Of a DNA stretch of 64,000 nt, positions 8,214 through 18,387 are shown one piece after another (position 1 is the first letter of the stretch; every line of letters begins with the position of its first letter). The position numbers and the translations under genes are program-made. The stretch is from Pseudomonas jinjuensis (GTDB lineage Bacteria > Pseudomonadota > Gammaproteobacteria > Pseudomonadales > Pseudomonadaceae). The notes beneath the pieces are model-generated. The model had not been told where the DNA came from and did not search any database. It saw only the letters and a list, made by a program, of their open reading frames with translations. The stretch is taken from the NCBI RefSeq assembly GCF_900103845.1, contig NZ_FNIJ01000004.1, forward strand, positions 248,001-312,000, in the 5' to 3' direction.

Positions 8214-8259
8214 CAACAATCGCGGTTTCGGAGACTTGAGTGTTCGTGAAAACAGAACA
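8214..8259 (-). promoter_or_regulatory. Porin-transporter promoter/operator matching that of hapC
   Basis: CAACAATC (8214-8221), an 11-base gap, GACTTGAG (8233-8240) and then TGTTCGTGAAAACAGAACA (8241-8259) repeat the order and spacing found before hapC. The operator arms TGTTC and GAACA are kept with the same nine-base gap, but the inner palindrome is weaker. This is strong sequence evidence that both units answer to one regulator. Confidence 0.65.
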
Positions 8260-8277
8260 ATGGCGGGGATTCTGATC

Positions 8278-8301
8278 GTTCCCACGCAGGAGCGTGGGAA
8301 C
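8278..8301. repeat. REP-type hairpin, GTTCCCACG...CGTGGGAAC
   Basis: A compact dyad with 9-base arms GTTCCCACG and CGTGGGAAC, of the same family as 46841-46865 and, in degenerate form, 1911-1970. It lies between the porin promoter and the hiuH terminator. Confidence 0.7.
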
Positions 8302-8353
8302 CATGGGAACTCCGTCTTCCCCGCGAACGCGGGGATCCAACAAACCGCCCGCG

Positions 8354-8380
8354 AAAAAAAAAGACCCGCCAAAAGGCGGG
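8354..8380 (-). terminator. Rho-independent terminator of hiuH
   Basis: On the minus strand CCCGCC-TTTT-GGCGGG is followed by TC and a run of nine T residues. It lies about 45 bases past the hiuH stop and is the clearest intrinsic terminator in the window. Confidence 0.9.
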
Positions 8381-8425
8381 CCGAGGGAGACTCCACGAAG
8401 AGTCCGGGGGTGTCGGTCGCAGGCG

Positions 8426-8779
8426 CTAGCTGCCGCGATAGGTCGAGTAGCTGTAAGGAGAGATCAGCAGCGGCACATGGTAGTGATCGGCCTCGGAAGC
8501 GATGCCGAAGCGCAGCACCACCTGGTCGAGGAAGGCCGGGGTCGGCAGCTCGACGCCACGGCCACGGTAGTAGTCGCCGGCATTGAACAGCAGCTGGTAG
8601 ACGCCGGCGCGGAAGTCGTCGCCCTGCAGCAGCGGCTCGTCGACGCGGCCGTCGTCGTTGGTCACGCGGGTGGCGATCAGCTCCAGCTGCTGGCCTTCCA
8701 CGCGGTACAGCTCGATCTTGATCCCATGGCCGGGGCAGCCGTGGGCGGAATCCAGTACATGCGTCGTCAAGCGTCCCAT
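8426..8779 (-). CDS. hiuH: 5-hydroxyisourate hydrolase (transthyretin-like)
   Basis: A 117-residue protein that opens the ring of 5-hydroxyisourate to give OHCU, the second step of urate breakdown. It has the hallmark N-terminal TTHVLD (residues 5-10, with an active-site His), the central RVTNDDGRVDEP (active-site Arg) and the C-terminal YRGS that separates HIU hydrolases from transthyretins. There is no signal peptide, so it is cytoplasmic. It is transcribed away from puuE, with two palindromic operators between them, and ends at a strong terminator. Confidence 0.95.
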   Translation of the reverse strand: MGRLTTHVLDSAHGCPGHGIKIELYRVEGQQLELIATRVTNDDGRVDEPLLQGDDFRAGVYQLLFNAGDYYRGRGVELPTPAFLDQVVLRFGIASEADHYHVPLLISPYSYSTYRGS

Positions 8780-8891
8780 GGGCTTTCGGCATTGCCGGCG
8801 ATCCGGCGGATGCCTTCCTCCTTACGTAGTTGATCCGGTGGTGACAGTGGCCAGCGGCTGGCCGTGGAGCGAATATACGAAACGAATCGAG

Positions 8892-8907
8892 TTTTTGTAT
8901 ACAAAAA
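8892..8907. promoter_or_regulatory. 16-bp palindromic operator between hiuH and puuE
   Basis: TTTTTGTATACAAAAA is a perfect palindrome 113 bases before hiuH. It shares the core TTGTATACAA with a second palindrome at 9074-9085. GTATAC-centred sites of this kind are typical of GntR (FadR subfamily) repressors. In P. aeruginosa a GntR gene lies in the neighbouring purine region, as I recall; no regulator gene is present here. Confidence 0.7.
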
Positions 8908-9073
8908 TATCGCTAAATTTTCCAAATCGCGTACTCCCGCTTCGCTCTCCCCCGCACTCCAATCTGTTCCCAGCACATATATGGCGCGGATCGCCGGCCG
9001 AACCGGGGGTCCCGGCGGCGACAACGGAAAGCACATTTAGCGTTGCAGATTGTATTTACAGATCGCTATTCAC

Positions 9074-9085
9074 ATTGTATACAAT
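9074..9085. promoter_or_regulatory. 12-bp palindromic operator upstream of puuE
   Basis: ATTGTATACAAT, a perfect palindrome 73 bases before the puuE start, repeats the core of the 8892-8907 site. A looser half-copy, ATTGTATTTACAG, begins at 9049. The intergenic stretch 8780-9157 contains no other gene; it is the control region of both divergent units. Confidence 0.7.
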
Positions 9086-9157
9086 AAGCCCATCACGGCT
9101 GCGCACACCGCCCCACCGGTCCAGCGCAGGTCGCCAACCACAACAAGGAACATCGCT

Positions 9158-10093
9158 GTGAGCGCAGACTACCCCCGCGACTTGATCGGCTACGGCAACA
9201 ACCCACCCCATCCGCACTGGCCGGGCGAGGCGCGTATCGCCCTGTCCTTCGTGCTCAACTACGAGGAAGGCGGCGAGCGCTGCATCCTGCATGGCGATCA
9301 GGAGTCGGAAGCCTTCCTCTCCGAGATGGTCGCCGCCCAGCCGCTCAAGGGCGAGCGCAACATGTGCATGGAGTCGCTGTACGAGTACGGCAGCCGTGCC
9401 GGCGTGTGGCGCCTGCTCAAGCTGTTCAGGAAGCATGACCTGCCGCTGACCGTGTTCGCCGTGGCCATGGCCGCCCAGCGCCATCCCGAGGCGATCCGCC
9501 AGATGGTCGCCGACGGCCACGAGATCTGCAGCCACGGCTACCGCTGGATCGACTACCAGTACATGGACGAGGCCGAGGAGCGCGAGCACATGTTCGAGGC
9601 CGTGCGCATCCTCACCGAACTGACCGGCGAGCGCCCGCAGGGCTGGTACACCGGCCGCCTCGGCCCGAACACCCGCCGCATCGTGCGCGAGGACGGCAAC
9701 TTCCTCTACGACTCCGACACCTACGACGACGACCTGCCCTACTGGGACCCGGCGAGCACCGCCGAGAAGCCGCACCTGGTGATCCCCTACACCCTGGACA
9801 CCAACGACATGCGCTTCACCCAAGTGCAGGGCTTCAACAAGGGCGACGACTTCTTCGAGTACCTGAAGGACGCCTTCGACGTGCTCTACGCCGAAGGCGT
9901 GGAAGGCGCGCCGAAGATGCTCTCCATCGGCATGCACTGCCGCCTGCTCGGCCGCCCGGCGCGCCTGGCCTCGCTGGCACGCTTCATCGAGTACGTGAAG
10001 AGCCACGAGAAGGTGTGGATCGCCCGCCGCGTCGATATCGCCAGGCACTGGCACGAGAATCATCCCTTCCAGGCCCAGGAGAACAAGGCATGA
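9158..10093 (+). CDS. puuE: Allantoinase PuuE (polysaccharide-deacetylase fold)
   Basis: A 311-residue enzyme that hydrolyses allantoin to allantoate, using a deacetylase-type barrel instead of the classical amidohydrolase. The GTG start gives VSADYPRDLIGYGNNPPHP, the family's N-terminus, preceded by AAGGAA; an ATG 108 bases upstream reads through the operator and is rejected. Conserved blocks are LNYEEGGER near residue 31 and GHEICSHGYRWIDY near residue 120, which contains the deacetylase-fold histidine motif. The stop overlaps the uraD start (ATGA). Length agrees with the Pseudomonas fluorescens enzyme (about 308). Confidence 0.95.
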   Translation: MSADYPRDLIGYGNNPPHPHWPGEARIALSFVLNYEEGGERCILHGDQESEAFLSEMVAAQPLKGERNMCMESLYEYGSRAGVWRLLKLFRKHDLPLTVFAVAMAAQRHPEAIRQMVADGHEICSHGYRWIDYQYMDEAEEREHMFEAVRILTELTGERPQGWYTGRLGPNTRRIVREDGNFLYDSDTYDDDLPYWDPASTAEKPHLVIPYTLDTNDMRFTQVQGFNKGDDFFEYLKDAFDVLYAEGVEGAPKMLSIGMHCRLLGRPARLASLARFIEYVKSHEKVWIARRVDIARHWHENHPFQAQENKA

Positions 10094-10605
10094 GCCGCTT
10101 CCAGACCCTGACCCCGGCCAGCCTCGACCGCGCCGCCTTCGTCGCCGCCTTCGCCGACATCTACGAGCACTCGCCGTGGGTCGCCGAGAAGGCCTACGAC
10201 CTGGGCGTGGACGACAGCCTGAACGAGATCGAGAGCCTGCAGCAGCGCATGGCCGACATCCTGCTGTCCGCCAGCCACGAAGCGCAGCTGGCACTGATCA
10301 ACGCGCACCCGGACCTCGCCGGCAAGGCCGCCATCCGCGGCGAGCTGACCGCTTCCAGCACCGCCGAACAGGCCGGTGCCGGCATCCAGGACTGCACCGC
10401 CGAGGAGTTCGCCCGCTTCACCGAACTCAACGATGCCTACAAGGCGAAGTTCGGCTTCCCCTTCATCAAGGCGGTGAAGGGCAGCAACCGGCACCAGATC
10501 CTCGCGGCCTTCGAGGAACGCATCCACAACACGCCGGAACAGGAATTCCAGACCGCGCTGGCGGAGATCAACAAGATCGCGATGTTCCGTCTGCAGCAGC
10601 TCTGA
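10090..10605 (+). CDS. uraD: OHCU decarboxylase
   Basis: A 171-residue enzyme that decarboxylates 2-oxo-4-hydroxy-4-carboxy-5-ureidoimidazoline to S-allantoin, the step after HiuH. NAHPDLAGKAA (near residue 71) carries the catalytic histidine, and FTELNDAYKAKFGFPFIKAV (near residue 115) is the family signature. The ATG shares four bases with the puuE stop, giving coupled translation. The order puuE-uraD places the two enzymes in one transcript although hiuH is transcribed in the other direction. Confidence 0.95.
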   Translation: MSRFQTLTPASLDRAAFVAAFADIYEHSPWVAEKAYDLGVDDSLNEIESLQQRMADILLSASHEAQLALINAHPDLAGKAAIRGELTASSTAEQAGAGIQDCTAEEFARFTELNDAYKAKFGFPFIKAVKGSNRHQILAAFEERIHNTPEQEFQTALAEINKIAMFRLQQL

Positions 10606-10624
10606 ACACCCGCACATGACGACC

Positions 10625-10683
10625 GTAGGAGCGAGCTTGCTCGCGAAGCTCTCTGGAATATTCGCGAGCAAGCTCGCTCCTAC
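10625..10683. repeat. REP pair, GTAGGAGCGAGC...GCTCGCTCCTAC family
   Basis: Two inverted copies (outer arms GTAGGAGCGAGC and GCTCGCTCCTAC, each with a small GCTTGC/GCAAGC hairpin) form a 59-base structure between uraD and alc, inside what is otherwise one operon. Such a structure can protect upstream mRNA from exonucleases or weaken read-through. Relatives lie at 27162-27250 and 39011-39073. Confidence 0.85.
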
Positions 10684-10710
10684 AGAAAGACAAGAACCAA
10701 GGAGAACAAG

Positions 10711-11706
10711 ATGAGAACCTACAACGCTCCCTTCGAGAAATTCGTCAACCTGGCGGACGACCGCCTGGGGAGCAAGGTGATCAGCGTCACCGACGAGTGG
10801 TTCGCCGCCGCCAGCCGCATGCTGCAGGCCGCAGCGCCGGTGTGGAAGGAAGGCGTGTTCGACGACAACGGCAAGTGGATGGACGGCTGGGAATCCCGCC
10901 GCAAGCGCTTCGAAGGCTACGACAACGCGGTGATCCGCCTGGGCGTGCCGGGCTCGATCAAGGGCGTGGACATCGACACCAGCTTCTTCACCGGCAACTT
11001 CCCGCCGTCCGCCTCGTTGGATGGCTGCTTCTGCGTGGAAGGCGACCCGAACGAAGACACCCAATGGACCGAGGTGCTGTCCTCCGTCGAACTGAAGGGC
11101 AACAGCCACCACTACCACGAAATCAACGACGACCGTCCCTACACCCACCTGCGCCTGAACATCTATCCGGACGGCGGCGTCGCCCGCCTGCGCGTCTACG
11201 GCATCCCGTTCCGCGATTGGGCCAGGCAGAACCCGAACGAACAGGTCGACCTCGCCGCCGCCCTCAACGGTGGCCGCGCCCTCGCCTGCTCCGACGAGCA
11301 CTTCGGCCGCATGAGCAACATCCTCAACCCGGGCCGTGGCGTGAACATGGGCGACGGTTGGGAAACCGGCCGCCGCCGCACTCCGGGCAACGACTGGGTG
11401 ATCGTCGCCCTGGGCCATGCCGGCATCGTCGAGAAGATCGTCGTCGACACCCTGCACTTCAAGGGCAACTACCCGGAAAGCTGCAGCATCCAGGGCGCCT
11501 TCGTGAAAGGCGGCACCGACGGCCAGATCGAGACCCAGAGCCTGTACTGGCGCGAACTGCTGCCGAGCCAGAAGCTGCAGATGCACGAGGAGCACACCTT
11601 CGTCGAGCAGATCAGGGAACTCGGCCCGATCACCCACGTGCGCCTGAACATCTTCCCGGACGGTGGCGTCAGCCGTCTGCGCCTGTTCGGCAAGGTGGCG
11701 AAGTAA
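10711..11706 (+). CDS. alc: Allantoicase
   Basis: A 331-residue enzyme that converts allantoate to ureidoglycolate and urea. It shows the two-fold internal repeat of the family: DGWESRRKR near residue 61 is echoed by DGWETGRRR near residue 215, and [20 protein letters not shown] near residue 148 by [20 protein letters not shown] near the C-terminus. The start has a GGAG ribosome site inside AAGAACCAAGGAGAACAAG, a near match to the Hfq/Crc motif. Cytoplasmic; part of the puuE-uraD-alc-allA-puuD series. Confidence 0.95.
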   Translation: MRTYNAPFEKFVNLADDRLGSKVISVTDEWFAAASRMLQAAAPVWKEGVFDDNGKWMDGWESRRKRFEGYDNAVIRLGVPGSIKGVDIDTSFFTGNFPPSASLDGCFCVEGDPNEDTQWTEVLSSVELKGNSHHYHEINDDRPYTHLRLNIYPDGGVARLRVYGIPFRDWARQNPNEQVDLAAALNGGRALACSDEHFGRMSNILNPGRGVNMGDGWETGRRRTPGNDWVIVALGHAGIVEKIVVDTLHFKGNYPESCSIQGAFVKGGTDGQIETQSLYWRELLPSQKLQMHEEHTFVEQIRELGPITHVRLNIFPDGGVSRLRLFGKVAK

Positions 11707-11714
11707 GAAGCCAG

Positions 11715-11735
11715 CCCTCTCCCAGAGGGAGAGGG
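11715..11735. repeat. Short hairpin, CCCTCTCCC...GGGAGAGGG
   Basis: A 9-base perfect inverted repeat with a 3-base loop lies between alc and allA. It belongs to the same repeat type as the pair at 13742-13856. Confidence 0.7.
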
Positions 11736-11763
11736 GGACATACAACGAACAAGTAGACCAGCC

Positions 11764-12267
11764 ATGCGTACCCTGAAGATCGAGCCGTTGACCAAGGAAG
11801 CCTTCGCCCCGTTCGGTGATGTGATCGAAACCGAAGGCAGCGACTATTTCATGATCAACAACGGTTCCACCCGCCGCTATCACAAGCTCGCCACGGTGGA
11901 GACCGCCCAGCCCGAAGACAGGGCGATCATCAGCATCTTCAGCGCCGAGGCACTGGAGATGCCCTTGCGCATCCGCATGCTGGAGCGTCATCCGCTGGGC
12001 AGCCAGGCCTTCATTCCGCTGCTCGGCAATCCTTTTCTGATCGTGGTCGCGCCACTTGGCGATGTACCGGTATCAGGCCTTGTCCGCGCCTTCCTGAGCA
12101 ACGGAAGGCAGGGCATCAATTACCACCGCGGCGTCTGGCACCACCCGGTGCTGACGATCGAAAAGCGGGATGACTTCCTGGTGGTCGATCGCAGCGGTTC
12201 TGGCAACAACTGCGACGAGCATTTCTTCACCGAGGACGAGCAACTGCTCCTCTCGACCCCCAACTAA
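11764..12267 (+). CDS. allA: Ureidoglycolate lyase
   Basis: A 167-residue cupin-type enzyme that splits ureidoglycolate into glyoxylate and urea, the last step of the pathway here. The sequence opens MRTLKIEPLTKEAFAPFGDVIE, the family's usual N-terminus, and contains FLSNGRQGINYHRGVWHHPV near residue 115, the conserved metal/substrate histidine region. The length matches the family. It lies 57 bases after alc and 57 bases before puuD. Confidence 0.94.
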   Translation: MRTLKIEPLTKEAFAPFGDVIETEGSDYFMINNGSTRRYHKLATVETAQPEDRAIISIFSAEALEMPLRIRMLERHPLGSQAFIPLLGNPFLIVVAPLGDVPVSGLVRAFLSNGRQGINYHRGVWHHPVLTIEKRDDFLVVDRSGSGNNCDEHFFTEDEQLLLSTPN

Positions 12268-12324
12268 ACTAATAAGAGAGGCCCACCCGCCGCGACGCCG
12301 GCGCTTGGGCAAGAGGTAACGACT

Positions 12325-13653
12325 GTGGAAGCACATCTCATCGAATGGCTAAACCTGCTGGTCCGCTGGATTCACATGATCGTGGGAATCGCATGGATCG
12401 GCGCATCGTTCTACTTCGTCTGGCTGGAAAACAACCTCAACCGGGTCAACCCGCGCGACGGGCTTTCCGGTGACCTCTGGGCGATCCATGGTGGCGGCAT
12501 CTACCACCTGGAGAAGTACAAGCTGGCCCCGCCGAAAATGCCGGACAACCTGCACTGGTTCAAATGGGAAGCCTATGCCACCTGGATGTCCGGCGTAGCC
12601 CTGCTGACCATCGTGTTCTACCTGAACCCGGCGCTCTACCTGGTTGCCCCGGGCAGCGACCTGGCCCCGGCCGCCGCGGTCGCCATCGGCATCGGTTCGC
12701 TGGTCGCCGGCTGGTTCATCTACTCCGCCCTGTGCGACTCCGCCCTCGGCAAGACCCCTGCCCTGCTCGGCGGAATCCTGTTCGTCCTGCTGGTGCTCGC
12801 CGCCTACCTGCTGAGCCAGGTGTTCAGCGGCCGCGGCGCCTACCTGCACGTCGGCGCGATCATCGGCACCATCATGGTCGGCAACGTGTTCCGCGTGATC
12901 ATGCCCGCCCAGCGCGCGCTGGTTAAGGCGATCGAGGAAGGCCGCGAGCCCGATCCGGTGCTGCCGGCCAAGGGCCTGCTGCGTTCGCGTCACAACAACT
13001 ACTTCACCCTGCCGGTGCTGTTCATCATGATCAGCAACCACTTCCCGAGCACCTACGGCAGCCACTACAACTGGCTGATCCTGGCGTGCATCGCGGCGCT
13101 GGCAGTGATCGTGCGGCACTACTTCAACACCCGCCACAACGGCAACGGCATGGCCTGGGCACTGCCCGCCGGCGCGGTCGGCATGATCGCCCTGGCCTTC
13201 GTCACCGGCCCCAACAGCCTGCCCGCCGCCACCGGCAACAACGCGCAGGTCGAGAAGGTCGAGTACCAGCCGCTGCCGGGCACCGCCATCGGCGGCAAGA
13301 CCGCAGCCGACCTGGCCAGGGAAGAAGCCGCCAAGCCCGCCGAACCGGCCGCCGCTCCGGCCGAGCAACCGGCGCAGGCATCGGCGGGTGGCGATGGGGA
13401 GTTCAAGAAGGTTCATCACGTGATCCAGGAACGCTGCACCGTGTGCCACTCGGCCAAGCCGACCAGCCCGCTGTTCAGCACCGCCCCGGCCGGCGTGATG
13501 TTCGACACTCCGCAGCAGATCCAGCAACTGGCGCCGAAAATCCAGGCCCAGGCCGTCGCCTCGCAGATCATGCCGCTGGGCAACATCACCCAGATGACCC
13601 AGGAAGAACGCAACCTGATCGGCGCCTGGATCGCCAAGGGCGCGCCCTACTGA
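12325..13653 (+). CDS. puuD: Membrane urate hydroxylase with cytochrome c domain
   Basis: A 442-residue inner-membrane protein that oxidises urate to 5-hydroxyisourate, the first step, passing electrons to the respiratory chain instead of making peroxide. The N-terminal ~300 residues hold about eight membrane segments, starting with LVRWIHMIVGIAWIGASFYF (DUF989-type domain). An Ala/Pro/Glu-rich linker (about residues 325-355) leads to a periplasmic cytochrome c domain with the haem motif CTVCH near residue 372 and the axial-ligand region IMPLGN near residue 412. It starts at GTG after AAGAGG. No soluble UricOx-type uricase is present, so PuuD supplies substrate for HiuH. Confidence 0.9.
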   Translation: MEAHLIEWLNLLVRWIHMIVGIAWIGASFYFVWLENNLNRVNPRDGLSGDLWAIHGGGIYHLEKYKLAPPKMPDNLHWFKWEAYATWMSGVALLTIVFYLNPALYLVAPGSDLAPAAAVAIGIGSLVAGWFIYSALCDSALGKTPALLGGILFVLLVLAAYLLSQVFSGRGAYLHVGAIIGTIMVGNVFRVIMPAQRALVKAIEEGREPDPVLPAKGLLRSRHNNYFTLPVLFIMISNHFPSTYGSHYNWLILACIAALAVIVRHYFNTRHNGNGMAWALPAGAVGMIALAFVTGPNSLPAATGNNAQVEKVEYQPLPGTAIGGKTAADLAREEAAKPAEPAAAPAEQPAQASAGGDGEFKKVHHVIQERCTVCHSAKPTSPLFSTAPAGVMFDTPQQIQQLAPKIQAQAVASQIMPLGNITQMTQEERNLIGAWIAKGAPY

Positions 13654-13673
13654 TCGCAATTGTTCCACCCACG

Positions 13674-13704
13674 AAAAAGCCGCGCTGAATAGCGCGGCTT
13701 TTTC
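13674..13704 (+). terminator. Rho-independent terminator of the urate operon
   Basis: AAGCCGCGCT-GAAT-AGCGCGGCTT followed by TTTCG: a ten-base perfect stem with T-rich tail, 20 bases past the puuD stop. A-rich sequence on the other side would also let it act on the minus strand. Confidence 0.9.
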
Positions 13705-13741
13705 GTTTGGGCGTGGGTACGTCACATTGGCGTGGCGATTG

Positions 13742-13856
13742 CCCTCACCCTCTCCCAGAGGGAGAGGGGACCGTTCGGAGTTGCCGGTTGGCACAGCGTT
13801 TCTCTCGATACCGTTGTGCCCCCTCTCCCTCCGGGAGAGGGCTGGGGTGAGGGAAC
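13742..13856. repeat. Inverted pair of CCCTCACCCTCTCCC repeats
   Basis: A left unit CCCTCACCCTCTCCC with its own hairpin and a right unit CTCTCCCTCCGGGAGAGGG ending GGGGTGAGGG flank about 60 bases of unique sequence, making a 115-base imperfect inverted repeat between puuD and tpx. No coding function is seen here. Confidence 0.75.
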
Positions 13857-13874
13857 CCCCAGCACCGAAGACAT

Positions 13875-13984
13875 GTAGGGTGGATGAGGCTCTTTTTCAT
13901 CCACCATGTCCAAACCGGATAGTGAGCTGTTTGGCGAGGTCTGCGACCTCGATGGTGGATCGATAGAGCGTGATCCACCCTACG
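13875..13984. repeat. REP-type palindrome pair, TAGGGTGGAT...ATCCACCCTA family
   Basis: The same outer arms as 2050-2135, with a longer central segment (about 40 bases) of different sequence, as expected for two REP units facing each other. It lies just past the tpx stop on the minus strand. Confidence 0.8.
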
Positions 13985-14006
13985 TATCCATCGCGTCCCG
14001 AAAGGC

Positions 14007-14507
14007 TCAACCCAGCGCAGCGACCGCCGCGGCGTAGTTCGGCTCGTCGGCGATCTCGCCGACCAGCTCGCTGTGCAGCACCTTGTCGTTCTCGTCCAGC
14101 ACCACCACCGCACGGGCGGCCAGGCCGGCCAGCGGGCCGTCGGCGATGGCCACGCCGTAGCTGGCGAGGAACTCACGGCCGCGCATGGTGGACAGGTTCA
14201 CCACGTTCTCCAGGCCCTCGGCGCCGCAGAAGCGCTTCTGCGCGAACGGCAGGTCGGCGGAGATGCACAGCACCACGGTATTGCCCAGCGTGCTCGCCTC
14301 GGCATTGAACTTGCGCACGGAAGTGGCGCAGGTCGGGGTATCGACGCTGGGGAAGATGTTCAGCACCTTGCGCTTGCCGGCGAAGCTTTCCAGGGAAACA
14401 TCGGCCAGATCGCCGCTGACCAGCTTGAACGCCGGAGCCTGTGCGCCTTTCTGCGGCAGTTGGCCTTCGACGTGGATCGGATTGCCCTTGAGGGTGACTT
14501 GAGCCAT
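14007..14507 (-). CDS. tpx: Thiol peroxidase
   Basis: A 166-residue atypical 2-Cys peroxiredoxin that reduces lipid and hydrogen peroxides with thioredoxin as donor. The peroxidatic cysteine is Cys60 in VDTPTCATS and the resolving one is Cys94 in [12 protein letters not shown], both at the family positions. The start [10 protein letters not shown] has a GGAAG ribosome site. Usually periplasmic in E. coli by some reports, but no signal peptide is present, so it is probably cytoplasmic. It stands alone, flanked by REPs. Confidence 0.95.
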   Translation of the reverse strand: MAQVTLKGNPIHVEGQLPQKGAQAPAFKLVSGDLADVSLESFAGKRKVLNIFPSVDTPTCATSVRKFNAEASTLGNTVVLCISADLPFAQKRFCGAEGLENVVNLSTMRGREFLASYGVAIADGPLAGLAARAVVVLDENDKVLHSELVGEIADEPNYAAAVAALG

Positions 14508-14643
14508 TGCTTGCTTCCTTCTATGTGGGATGACCGGTCGCCTGGGACCGGCTGGAAGGCCCGCGCCAGATGCTGGCGAGGCCGGAAGAATCGGGGCCGG
14601 GGAGTGATCCTAGCACGATCCCCCGGAGGCGGCGGGACTCCCT

Positions 14644-14696
14644 GTAGGAGCGGGCCATGCCCGCGAAACAATGCGGGTCGCGGGCATCGTCCCTAC
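14644..14696. repeat. REP pair, GTAGGAGCGGGCCATGCCCGCGA family
   Basis: Arms GTAGGAGCGGGCATGCCCGCGA-like and CGCGGGCAT...CCCTAC face each other over a short centre upstream of tpx; the right arm is degenerate. Relatives: 18314-18353, 22091-22155, 46874-46898. The rest of 14508-14806 shows no gene. Confidence 0.75.
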
Positions 14697-14806
14697 AAGG
14701 GTGGCGCCAGATAGCCCGTAGAACAGGCCTGATATCGAAATGGAATGATTTCGCCGCCATGCTGTCGATTCAGACAGGCCAATCGCCATCGGTTCGCGAC
14801 ACGCCG

Positions 14807-15436
14807 ATGAAAGTCACCGCCATGCGTCTTTTCCGGATAGCCATCTGCCTCGCCGCCCTCTTCCTCTCCATCCCGGCACTCGCCGCCGACCCGCAGCAGA
14901 AAGCCGAAACCGCGCTGGACAAGGCCGAGGTGCTGGAACAGGCGGCCAAGGACGGCGCAGTCCCGCCGCCCTCCGGCGAGGCGATCACCCGCAGCGAAGC
15001 CCGGGCCGTCGATCCGGCCGGTGCGGCGCCGCTGGACGATCCGATCACCTGCCTCGCCCGCTCCATCTACTGGGAAGCCAAGGGCGCTCCGGCCAGGGAC
15101 ATGGAAGCGGTCGCCAGCGTGGTGATGAATCGCCTGGAGCATGAGGGTTTCCCGCGCACGGTCTGCGGGGTGGTCAAGCAGGGTTCGGAGCGCGGCGCCT
15201 GCCAGTTCTCCTGGTGGTGCGACGGCCGCCCCGACCGGGTGGTGGAGGACGACCGCTACAGCCTCGCCACCGACGTCGCGCGCAAGGCGCTGAACCAGTA
15301 ACTGCGCGACCGCACCGGCGGCGCGCTGTACTTCCATGACCGCAACGTGCACCCGGCCTGGGCAGACCGGTACCTGCGCACCGCGCAGAGCGGGCGCTTC
15401 CTGTTCTACAAGCCGAGGAACGGGATGGCCCGCTAG
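14807..15436 (+). pseudogene. SleB-type cell-wall hydrolase gene interrupted by an in-frame stop
   Basis: The reading frame gives a signal peptide (RLFRIAICLAALFLSIPALA) and the start of a hydrolase_2/SleB domain (CLARSIYWEAKGAPARDMEA, VVMNRLEHEGFP, CQFSWWCDG). It meets TAA at 15299-15301 directly after KALNQ. Past that codon the same frame continues for 44 more residues with the expected end of the domain (RDRTGGALYFHDRNVHPAW ... FLFYKPRNG) to TAG at 15434-15436. So a single codon separates this from an intact 209-residue gene. The truncated product would lack the end of the catalytic domain. A sequencing error is possible. The start could also be the ATG at 14822. Confidence 0.85.
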
Positions 15437-15463
15437 GGCCACCCCTGTGCCGACGCGAGTCCG

Positions 15464-15808
15464 TCAGGCGAAGACGAAATACTTGCGCACGGTTTCCACC
15501 ACTTCCCAGGTGCCCTTCATGCCCGGCTCGATGACGAACACGTCGCCGGCCTTCAGGTGGACCGGCTGCTCGCCTTCCGGGGTGATGATGCAGTAGCCGT
15601 CGAGAAAGTGGCAGTACTCCCACTTCTCGTAGTTCACCTCGAACTTGCCGGGGGTGCAGATCCAGGTGCCCATGATCTTGCTGCCGTCCTGCGAGACGTA
15701 GGCGTTGAGGTTCACGGTGTGCGGGTCGCCACCGATGCGCTTCCACTTGGTGGCGTCCAGCACCGGGGTCGGACAGGTTTCGCGCAGGACGGTGATGAAG
15801 TCGGACAT
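15464..15808 (-). CDS. Small cupin-domain protein
   Basis: A 114-residue single-domain cupin (DUF861/EutQ-like) starting MSDFITVLRE. The two cupin motifs appear as WICTPGKFEVNYEKWEYCHFLDG and VHLKAGDVFVIEPGMKGTW. Only part of the usual His/Glu metal set is present (Glu and His in EWYCHF-like WEYCHF), so metal binding is uncertain. It starts after GAGCTG at a suitable distance. It is convergent with the broken hydrolase gene. The substrate is not known. Confidence 0.75.
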   Translation of the reverse strand: MSDFITVLRETCPTPVLDATKWKRIGGDPHTVNLNAYVSQDGSKIMGTWICTPGKFEVNYEKWEYCHFLDGYCIITPEGEQPVHLKAGDVFVIEPGMKGTWEVVETVRKYFVFA

Positions 15809-16032
15809 GACAGCTCCAGGTCGATCGGATGAATGGTCCGTCACCATAGGTCCGCCTGGACTGGGGCAGTTGCCTGGTTTCGACCCCGAGTTGCCTGGAA
15901 GCGCAGGCCATTTCCCCTGCCTGCCGCGCTTCTCCGACTACATCTTTCACATTGCCTTACTACTATGAATGCCATGCCCAAAACCTATTGGTTGGGTCGC
16001 TACATGGAATCCAAGCTGAATAGAGTGGTTAG

Positions 16033-18261
<2,229 letters not shown>

Positions 18262-18277
18262 CCGGGTCGTGAGACGC

Positions 18278-18313
18278 AGCCTCGGCCGGGCGACTGGCCG
18301 AGGCTGTTTTTTT
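18278..18313 (+). terminator. Rho-independent terminator of katG
   Basis: AGCCTCGGCC-GGGCGACT-GGCCGAGGCT followed by GTTTTTTT, 17 bases past the katG stop: a ten-base perfect stem with a T run. Confidence 0.92.
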
Positions 18314-18353
18314 GCGGGAGCGCGCGATGTCGCGGGCATGGCCCGCTCCTACA
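18314..18353. repeat. REP unit, GCGGGAGCG...GCCCGCTCCTAC family
   Basis: A single, slightly degenerate unit with GTCGCGGGCATGGCCCGCTCC hairpin arms placed directly behind the katG terminator, between the convergent katG and mltA genes. Confidence 0.7.
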
Positions 18354-18387
18354 GGTCAATTCCTGCGCCGCCCTCTGACGGCGCATG

